This document shows, piece by piece, positions 10,901 to 22,100 of a stretch of DNA of 64,000 nt; position 1 is the first letter of the stretch, and each line of letters starts with the position of its first letter. The stretch lies in contig WPIO01000043.1 in NCBI GenBank assembly GCA_009760855.2, positions 312,001 to 376,000 on the forward strand, given 5' to 3'. The notes beneath the pieces were generated by a model. It was not told where the DNA came from and ran no database searches. It was given only the letters and a program-made list of their open reading frames with translations. The DNA is from Cristatella mucedo. Its lineage: Eukaryota > Bryozoa > Phylactolaemata > Cristatellidae. A program made the translations under genes and the position numbers.

Positions 10901-13900
10901 ATTTTCATTTGCACAGCTTTTATGTATTGCAAAATGTACTGTAACTAGTATATATGAATAATATACCATGTTATAAAAAAATTTCAGCTATAATTTTTCT
11001 TGAATTTGTAGCGTTCCATGCCCCAAGTTGAACAATACCGTAAGTAGATGCATCTTTTGTGGAGCCATCCGCAGCTGTAGTACAGTTTCAAAGCTGGCTC
11101 GAGTCTTATTGATTCGTCGTCGTTCAAAATCTGCTGTGGGCGATCTAACTTAAATTTCCTCTATGCAGTAAACGAACACGGGATTGAAGACTTGAGCAAA
11201 GAGAACTTTACATTTTTAAGAAGAATAGTGTTCGGGCCGCCTTACGAGAAAGTAAGACGTGCTGCGAGGACTGGCATCGGCAGAGGACCTGCACCGGATG
11301 CCTCAGATGAAGTGATCATCGATCCAGCCGTGAGTGGACTCGCCCAACCGGTCACTGTCAAATTGGAACAAAACTGCGCAGCCTATTTACGACGATCGAT
11401 AAAACCATCGGTAAGATTGTTAGCAGCAGCTGCTGCAACTAATTTGCATAGCCCCAAACAGAAATGAGTTCTTGCAAAGGAAATTTTTGCTCGTGAGTCG
11501 TAGCACTGATTGAGCGCTTTGTGCGAAGCATTCCGGAGTTGTGTCCGAAAAATTGTGGACCCTGCATATTTATATCTTATTTCCTGTCTTGACTATTTTC
11601 ACAGCTTGGTTTTTGTCTCTTGTTTCCGAAAACTCAGCACGATTTAGTTACAGTAAAAGTCAGTTTTTAGCTCTAACCTCTTTCTCAAAAATTTAAAATA
11701 TACGGACTACACCATGCAGTAATGCATGTACAAAAAGCAGAATTTTTAATTCAACATTGCTTGTTTTTCATGATTTTTAGAATGGTAGAAGAACTATATA
11801 CCTTTGCAACTCATTGCCTTTGAACGTAAACATATTTCAAGAAAGGAAGGTTGAGGGTATCATTATTCGAAAGGATGCAGGATCAAATGCAAAATATTTA
11901 AATCTATCTCGACTAAAATATGTTATTCCCTTAGAAATAGTATTTATTTGTTGTGCCTAATTAAGATAGAAGAGTGCAAATTACTAAGTGAACTAAAAGT
12001 CGTTCTGGTGATCAGTTAACACTGTCTGTTTTTGAAAAAAACGTTAAGCTCCTTACATGCTTGACAACTTGAAGAATTTTAAGAGCTGAAAGGAGATATT
12101 ACCTCCGAAAAACAAAATCACGTTGCTGACGCATGCTGCGTGCACGTTGCTGTGTGCAGCTTTTCCACATCCTGGCTGAGCTCTTGCTGGTTTTCTTGAC
12201 CAACTTCAAAATTAAAACCATAGTTAGTTGGTAAATGCACTGCACGTTAGCGAATGTTTGAGAAATTTTCCAAACGACTATACTGTTTTAAAAAACTTAT
12301 TTTTACCTGTAATATCTCACAATATAAAGCCAACATTTACCAAGAAAGCTCAATGTTTCTGACTATTTAGATGAATCAATTAAAGGGTAATCGTCATGGC
12401 TGTAGGCTCTGCTTGATGAATCATGCACGAGCTACCAAAAAGTACTACCCCCTTTTGAAAATAATCACTGATCCCAGATACAGCCATTTCATGCTTTTAA
12501 ATTTGGCAATAAATATCAAACAAACAAGAAGAATAAAAATGACTGAATTATTTCTTATTGGCCAAAAAACTGAAATTGTGTTATTAGAAAAGCGGATCGA
12601 TCCTCGGGTATTGGTTGAAAGAACAGTTTTGTATTACAGTTGGTGGCCTGCATAGAATAGGTTAAATATTTCTTAACTGAAAAAATTATTTTCAATGCTG
12701 CAAAATTTACAAACAAATTTACAAGTTTGATCTTACAAGTTTAAAAACTCTGTGAGAGGATTCGCAGTAATAACTGAAGTAGCTTCTTTCTTTAGTTCCG
12801 TTCACCAATACTTACGCTGAAACTGCTCCATTCTACCACACGTTAACAAACAACCTAGGATGACCCAATGTCCCAAATTGTAATGGCTATGAAAAAACAA
12901 GAAAATTGGTAGTTATATCAGACATATCTTGAGAAATAGTGGTAATTAGAGATGCGAAAATACTTTAGGTTGCATATGACCCGTGAGTTTTCGATTTCCT
13001 AAATTTTACCCGGGTCTTCACGTGTTGTTTAAAGCTAATTTCCGAAGGCATGAATTCAGTATCGGGTTTTGATTTTGTAAGATAATTTGAATGAAAACTG
13101 AATTCCATTAAGCGATACTGCAATATCATCCTCAGAATGATTCTCACGCGAATTTGTTTGTAAAAGAAGTCAAAGGAACCCTAAATCTCCAATTAACACC
13201 AGTCACCCTGGATTACCTTCTTAAATTGTTTTCATTTTATTAGACACCCTCCTTAGTTCCGGAGCCAACAAACTTTTTTTAGCTGCAAATACGATCTCGA
13301 AATTCTCAGACATTTTAATCCTGCCAAAGACTATTTGTCGTTATTAGCTATTACTCTGCGTAAATGCACAGACACACTTACCGTGATGTGTATATTTCGC
13401 TCAAACACAGGAAAGCAGTTCCAGCTGTATCGCAGGTCAATCGTAGGTGGCATACGGTACATTTGAAGTGAATAGACCTAGATGAAGTTAAAATCAAGTT
13501 TTCAAAATTTTTGGAAAGCTAAAGTAGACCTGTTTATTTCAGCATTTAGTGGTCGATTTGTCCTTCGTTTGCATATGCTAGCTTACAACATGTCTGACAC
13601 TTGTGAATGTCGCCACTAACATTTTGGTGATTACTCATGTGATAAGTAAGTCAGCTCTCATTTATACGGATGATAAGAGGCTCCTTTGCATGCGAAAATA
13701 GTGTTGCTACTACAAACACTGCCTATCATTCGTCGTAATGCTTCTTGCTCTTTTGACCGATAACTACTACTGCTGTCTGTGATTGGCATCTGATGAATTC
13801 GATTTAGACCATGCGGTCGGATGAAGCTGATATTTACAATGGTGCGTCAAATCAACAGGCAAACCATATCAGTAAGTAATTGAAGCACCTGTGCATACTG

Positions 13901-16900
13901 GTCGCAATGTGTATGTCGCAGTCGTTGCTGAACCTACTTTCTAACAGGCCCTAATTCAGACGGTACAGTTATTAACGTAATTGCATGCAATAAGCACTCC
14001 TTTAATAATATAATGATAATATAACTCATTTGTATAGCGAATTAAGAAAACTTAATCTCTATTAAGGGGTTTCACATATGCCCCGAGGCTCCAGCCCATG
14101 ACCTCAGCCAGACATTGATCGGGGCGAGCACCTTAACCAGTGGACCAAAAAAGCCACCCATTGTCTGTCGAATTTCTCCGCTAGCAGAAGAGGGCCGACG
14201 TTTGAGTTTCACATGTTCTTGTAATTTGGATTGCTAGCTGGATTGTCAAGATACGGGCGTTTCCAGCATTCATGATCACGTGATAGATATTTACGCCGAG
14301 CCAGTTACACCTAATAAGGTTTTGCTAGCTTCAAGATTCTTTCTCATTTCTTTTCGCTTCCTGAGATATTTTACGTACAATTAGAAGTAATTTTGAGGCT
14401 CTTATAATAATTACAAAAACCACCAGGTAGCTAAATCTCTTACTAGGTACATTATATCTGCTTCAAAAGAAGCAGGATGGACTAGTTAGTGGTAGCATGC
14501 TCACTAATGACAAGCGTCACATGGTTAGTGCAGACACGGACAGGGTCTGCATGCAAATGTGGTTAGTGGCAGTATGCAGTGTCAGCATGCATAAGCACAT
14601 TAAGGAAGAAAAATGGTCCCACTAAATGCTGCGACAAATGAATTGCGTTTTTAGTTTCTCTTCAAATGTAGTCAAGTCAGGGATGTTGCAACTCAAGTCA
14701 GAAGTGAGCTCCATTCTTTGGGAAGCATCATACGAACTAAGGGCTTAGTCTCCAAATGAGGTTCCCATGAGGTAAAAGTAGATGATTGGATTCCAGAAAG
14801 CGGATGGTACGATGAAGGAACTGTTGAAGGAGTCCATCTGATAGGTAGGCTGGAAAAAAATATGGAATATACATACAAGTGAGTGACACAACGTTGGAGT
14901 TGATGCCTTGCTTGACTGTAGGCCAGTTCAGGTCAGCGAGAAGAGGCTTGAAATGGCTACTGTCACGATCAAGGCAGACAAGCCAGGCTGCAGAATTTTG
15001 CACGAAGAGCAATCTCCTGATTGCAAAGGCCGGTAGACCAGCATGCGGTGATAGTGTATGTCACAAATGCATGGGCAAATTTAGATGTCATATCCCTGTT
15101 TGAGCAGGCCCAAATTCTAGCAATGGTATGTAGCCTAAAGTACGCCGACTTGATTGTGGAGCAAAAGTGGTCGTATAATAAAACCACTCTAGCTGATTTA
15201 GTAGCATCTTTTGTGTAGAGCCTCAAAGGCAAAACTGTTTGCACTAGAAATTAAGGATCGCTCGCAGCAGGTACGTGGATAGCCATCACCTTACCTAGAA
15301 AGCCATCACAGTCATAAAAGCCATCAAAGCCATACCGTCATTTTGGAACAGGATGCTTAGACTTCATGCAAATTCCACAAGAAATACGCTAGCAGGACCG
15401 ATTGTGAGCTCTAACGTTTCCAATTTAAAAAAACCTTGGTTTTCCTTAACTAGTACGTTTATTTTACCATCATTTGATTTAAAAAAGTTTGCTGCCATGC
15501 ATGTGTGAATATCATCCATACCTGAAGGGAGGATGGTGAGAGAATTCAACGTACTAGAGGGCCGGAGGGAATCAAAGATAAGGTACAACTGAGTGGCCTC
15601 TGCATGAGTTGAAAGCCTGGATTGTGCCTAGCAATCACGATGGCAAAAGGGAGCGTATAAACCGTAAAAATAACGAGAACAAACACAGAGCACTTACGGT
15701 ACCCCAAACTTCAGAGGTTAATCGAATGATCTTTGTCCATTGACATCTATACACTGGAGTCTTCCACTGGGATAGGACCTGAAACAATAAAGTACAGTAA
15801 CAGTGATGTCCAGGCGAGATGCTATCTCAAGAAGGACTTAGCAATTGACAGTATCAAAAGCTGCCGATAGATCCAGCAAAACGAGCAGAGAGACTCTAGC
15901 TAAGTCTGGCTCCCCAATTAGGTCATTATAAACCCGAGAAAATGCTAGAGCTGTAGAGTGGCAAGCTCTACAACCAGTCTGGAACTACTGCCGAGCTAGT
16001 TTGGTCTAGCGGTTAAGGTGCTCGCCCCGACTAAGGTCTGACTGAGGTCGTGGGCTCGAGCCTCGAGGCATATGTGAAGCGCCTGAATAGAGATTAAGTT
16101 CTCTTGGGGCGCTATATAAATGAATTATATATAAATGAATGGATTATATTTAGCAAGGTTTAAGGTATCGATATATGAGTTCAGCTAGTCTGTCACGACT
16201 CGCTGAAGTGTCTTTGACAGGAACGGTTGAAGGGATACGGGCAGAATTTGCTCGAATTATCTTAGTGTAGTCCGACCTTCATGAATAGTGGCCTGACTAC
16301 AGCCTGTTTGCAAGTGGCTGAGACATGACCTGAGGCTACTGACATAATAATGACGCCAGTTATACATGGCAACAGCAGATCAATGCATCGTACTGACAGG
16401 ACAGTGAGAATGAGGTCAAGAGGACTAGTTGTTTTCTTTGATTGGGATATGAACTTCGGAACCAAGTCATCATTGGCCTCCTCGAATTGAGGTGCTGCCA
16501 GGATTTGAGGAACAGTATTGAAGAGTTTTAGCTGCAACTCTAGGGACGGTCTCCATGACCTTGTCTATATTTTTTAATAAGCCAGAGAAGCTATCAACTA
16601 CATCATCCCAGAGATGACTAGGTAAGGAGCCAGCCTGGGAGCGATTCAGGGGATTTTTCTTTTTCGACCTCAGCGTTTTTGGATTGAGCATCTAAAAATC
16701 CACAATATTTTCTTATAAGCTAGACTTGACCTTTGCTAGAATCGATTGGTACGATTCACAGTATTCGTATGCCTGTCGATGGACAGACAGTCCTGATCTA
16801 TATGCTTTTTGAAGCTTGTACAAAATAGACCTAGCTAGTACAATATCTGAGGCAAAGCAAAGGCCATCTGGGTGTGGGGAAGTAGTGGGCTTAGTCACTA

Positions 16901-19067
16901 GTGCAAAATCTCGGACGCAGCGAGTCTCGTTTTGTAGGAGTTCACCAACGATGAAAGGTAAGAAGGGCACTAAGCAGCAGAGGCCAAGCAGATATTCTCG
17001 GACTGACATCATCGCTTCCAGGATCTTAGGATTAAGTCATTCAAAGCTAATTTTAGAGCTAATTTAAAGGTATGTATCTTTTGAAATGGTGCTCCTAAAT
17101 TCCTTAGATTTTTTAAAGGCAAAGGGAAAATAAATGGATCATAAAACCACTATTAAGCTGGTAGCGATCTATTGGAGCATGGTCGGATACCTATGCTAAA
17201 AAGAAAACATAGATGCTTCTATAAATATGCAACCAAATTTTAGGTTTTAAAAGCTACTTGAGTTGTACCAAGTGTAGATCTATGAGAAAAGAGGTATTGC
17301 GGTAATAGTGACACTAAATTCGGAACGATTCCAGCTGCAGAGCTAGTTTAATAATAATAATAATAATAGTAATAATATTAATTCACTTGATAAAGTGCCC
17401 TCAGAGAACTTAATCTCTCTCTAGGCGCTTTTCATTTGCTGCAAAGTGAAATGCAATTGAATGATAGGTAAAATAATGCTTGAAAAACAAAAAAATGAAG
17501 AATACGGTTAGGGGTGACATGCACAGGGTCAGCATGCGAATGTGGTTAGTGGCAGCATGCACAGTGTCAGCACACATAAGCACGTGAAGGACGAATCACA
17601 GGGACCAGCTAAATGCTGTCATAAATAGGTGTGTTTTTAAGTTCTTTTTAAATGTGGTCAGTTCTGGGGATGTTCTGACGCAGGTCGGGAGGTGGTTCCA
17701 GGCTGTGCGAGCGTACGAACTAAATGCACGGTCTCCAGTTGCACTACAGTTTCTCAGGTATATTAAGTTTGTCAGGATAGTGACATGCAGACTAGGGAAA
17801 GATTAGTGGATGGGTCTAAACTAAATGTACCGAAAGCTTGGGTTGCATGCAGATGCTCCATTTTAATGCTTGCAAGCCGATTTTGTAGCTAGGTGTTTGC
17901 AGGCCCATATCTATTTATCGCAGAATTTAGTGAATTTTGTTGATTCGTCCTCTGTGTGCTTATGTCTGCCTACACTGTGCATGCTGCCACTGAACATATT
18001 AGAATGCTGACCTTGCGAGTGCCTTCTTCACATAGGTTATGCTTTTTTGGCACTAACCATGCTCAAATTTACTTTTCAATCGTGCTTACTACTCAGCGAA
18101 CGTAAAAAGCCCAGATAGAGATCAAGTTTCGTGGACGCTTGGCTAATGTGTAGTTAATAATGTAATAATCTTTATTTCACACAGTTTCAGTCGATAGAGT
18201 TAGCTGCCACCGAAATAAAAACATTGGTAATATATTCTGTCCTTTATTCTCCAACAGTCCAACGTGGCCATTAGTCGTAAGTGATTGGCTAACAGGTGCA
18301 ACACGACTTGAATTGGATCGGAAAAATCTGCCTTCTGTACATAATTTACATCTCAGTTTTTCTGAGGGAATTTAGCATACTATTTTCTAAAATGATCTCT
18401 TTAGACTGCATTAAAATTTGTATGATGTGTATCGTAACCTTAATTCAAGAGTACACAATCTATAATTTTAACTCGGTTTTTCTATAGAACGAAGACTGAA
18501 GACAGAGGTGATGTTATCTACGGACACCTCAATCGATGGCGCGGCTTCAAATCAACTGGAACATTCTGTTTACCCGAAGCGACGGAAACTGAGCAAAGAT
18601 TCATTTAACCGGTCAACAGCTTCAACGTCAAACTCCGTTAGTGAGCACTAGTATGCTTATAGGAAGCACTAAAATGATTCGATGCCATATATATGCTTAT
18701 TGTAATTATTTCTCTTTAGCTACTACCTCGTTTCTTGCTTTCCATTAAACGGCTCTTAACATTTCGTTGTAATAGCTATCTTCAGCTTCATTTCAACTAC
18801 TCTTACATTTCTCTCTCTTACTTTGTGCCACCAGTTTTCATTTTATTCCTCAAGCTAATGTCTCATTGACACACTCCTGCTTACCCCCCTCTCTGATTTT
18901 CTCTATCTTTCCCTCTCTCTCTCTCACACACACACTCTCTGGCTCTCTCCCTCTCTCTCTCTCTCTCTCTCTTCCTCTCTGGCTTTCTCTCCCCCTCTCT
19001 CTCTCTCTCTCTCTTCCTGGCTCTCTCCCGCTGTCAATCTATCTATCTCTGTCTCTCTCTGGCTGAC

Positions 19068-19165
<98 letters not shown>

Positions 19166-22100
19166 GTTCTCTATCTTTTTCTAAATCCACCCAAGTCACC
19201 CATCACTTGTCATATCTCCACACTAGTCGTTTATATCCTACTTGCTCCCTCCTTACTCTCCCTCTATCGCTAAAACTCTCTACCGCCTGTGCCCTATTTC
19301 TCCTTCTAGTTGAGTCTAGTTCTGTCTTCGCATCAATCGCATTTTGATTCATTCGTTTCCTCCTAGTTCCAGTCTCTTTTAAATTCAATCAGCCACGTCT
19401 TAAATTTTAACCCTGGCGATATCTTTTCACCTAATCCTTACTCGTTAGCTTAGTTTTTACTTCTTGAAAGCAGGCAATACATCCTTCTCTTTCTCACTCA
19501 GCCTCTAGATTTCCTCACAATGAGCCTCTGTCATTTGCTTCATTTCACACATATCAAACTTTCCCACACACTTCTGAAAATTAAACCGTATTACTATCAC
19601 TTTTATCAACGTTCTTACCTATAACTTCTGTTTCTTAATATCATCTCTGTGCTGCGTATTTTGCTTCTTCTTATCTCGCTTGCACATGCAAATCAACTTG
19701 GTCTTGCTGATTCCTACCCCATACAATTTCACCGTTCTCTTGTTACTGGCATCTTTTTTTCTTTAATCGTCGGTGTTTTGCACGGTCATTTTTTCCAACT
19801 TTTCCTATTAAACTCTTCGGCTCTTCTACAACCCAGCCTTACTCTCACGTTCTCATTACGTATTCATTTTGATTGCCGATTCTTCTTATTATTGCAAGAC
19901 ATTTGGTTCGCTTAGGTTAACGTGCAAACGATGTCATCAGTTTATTATTTTGGTTTAACTTTTTCAGAAAATTGAACTTAGGGCCTTTGGGTATAAATTT
20001 GGTATTATACTTCCTTTTCTCGCAAGTTGGCATGTGTGCTATTGTGTGCAAACATGCAGTAGTGGAGTACGAAAATATATCAGTATATTTATTTTCAGAG
20101 TTTTGCGACAAGTTCAATGCCACTAAACCGAGCAGTACCACTTCAACAGGATGATCGTACAGCCCCTTTGAGAATGAGATATAAAGGTAAGAGAGTCACT
20201 AATCTCACCACTGTTGAATCACTTCGGTTTTACTAAGCACACTACGATTGCCTTCAAATTTACCAAATAGTGTAACCTATCTTCGTTTGTAATTCGAAAA
20301 AGTCATAAGGACCATGTGGGTGTTACGCAGGGGAGTTTCGTGTAGGGCACTCGCAGCGTAAGCGGCTTTCGGTACTCATTCGGTAGCCAGCAGACTTCGT
20401 CTCACGCAACAAAGAGAAAGGGGGAAACATAGCAGAGATAGTAGAGCTGTTGAGGTAGTGAGTAGCATGAAAGGAGCAGCTCAGGACAGCTGAAAATTTT
20501 GAACCATAGTCGGCAGTAGGAGAGTGTCGGTAATCATCGCTTTGAAACAACTCTGGTGAAGTATTTGGTGCTTTGACTGCAGTAAGATCACGGATTGTGT
20601 AGAAACCTCAACGTTTGAATGCCACTATCTGCACACATGCTCGTTTACACGAGACCACAATAACCTGAGTGAATGAGGTTACTCTTTTGTTGCTGGCTGC
20701 TGATGATGCCAAAAGGCAACATACGTTAGATTTAAATGGACCATTTCCTTTTTACTTTGAAAAATTTTTTGCAAGCAAGTTATGATAGCAAATACCTATG
20801 GTCGAATCACTATAAGCTTGATATTTTTTAGTTGCTATCAGTCATAGCTACTGTGGTGGCAAGCCACGAGTGCATACAGTTATATCAGCTGTCCGACCAT
20901 CACTTTTACTTTAATAATTGCGTACGTGTGAGCTTTTGGTATTGCCTCTTTCTCTAACAATTTGGCTAAATTATATTAACAATTTAAGGACACACAGTAC
21001 ATGTGTCAGAAGAAAAATGAAAAGAAAGTTCCTGTGAGAATAGTGAATTAAGTCACAATAATTTTAACGTTGTTTTGCAATAATTACTGAAAGTCCGTAC
21101 ATGTGAAAAAAATAAGCCGGCTATAGCAGTAAGGTACTTCCTGCCATGTTGCTGGTCGCTTTGATAGAGTGCTGGCTAATTCACGACTGTACACAAAATA
21201 TTAAAGATTTCTGATTTCAATCCGGTTTTGACGGTAAGCCGTCTTCCTAGACTGTGGATAACTTGCAACTGATAACTAAATCTGTGCCAGACACCAAATT
21301 ATGATGAATATGATTATTAGAAACATTATGAAATAATGAATATGATAAGATTTTTCTTTTATCTCGTTATCATTGGTTGTAATTTAAAATTTTAAGATGT
21401 AAAAAAGGTCCTCAGCTCAATGACTTTGACACAAAGATATTTATAAAAAATATTAAAACAGCTATAATATTTCAAATGCTCTCACTTGCCCATTCGGTTG
21501 AGTAATGAGGATTTTTTATTACGGATTAATTAAAAAGGTCCAATGGTGTTTTCTTTAAACTGCTACTGATTCCATTTGAGGACAAAACAGTTATCACTTT
21601 TTTGCCAGAATTCACTAATTGTTTGGTATTTGGGTCATTGAGCTACCTCACAACCTGTAAAGCTCAGAATATGGAAGTAAACCTAATCTGACTTTGTGCT
21701 ATATGCAAGCTTGGCTTAAGCTCGTTTTGTGGTGCATTGATTCGAGCAAGAACTTATGCTACGAGTTAATTAATCCACGGCCTATGCATGCAAATAAGAC
21801 ATAATAAACACTTAGCGAGGCCATATGTTGCGAATCTCTACATGGAGCTCAGTTATTTGTTTTAGAAAAAATGTTAGACAATTTCACTCTGCTGATTGTA
21901 GCTACAGATGATTTAAAATCAAAGCTTCTGTGGTCATTCACCGTGCCAAGTGGTGTAATGCTAAGCCTCAATATGACAGAACCTTGGTCAATCGAGGTTC
22001 CTAACTGGAGCAACAAAGACGACAAAGTGACCGTAACGAAGATTATTATCCGGGTTCCTGAATGGATTTTCATGAAGGCAGTAGATGCTCTTCCGATATC

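Noticed and set aside
18866-19199. Open frames through Ser-Leu and Arg-Glu repeats
   Set aside because: They lie in (CT)n/(CA)n microsatellite sequence.
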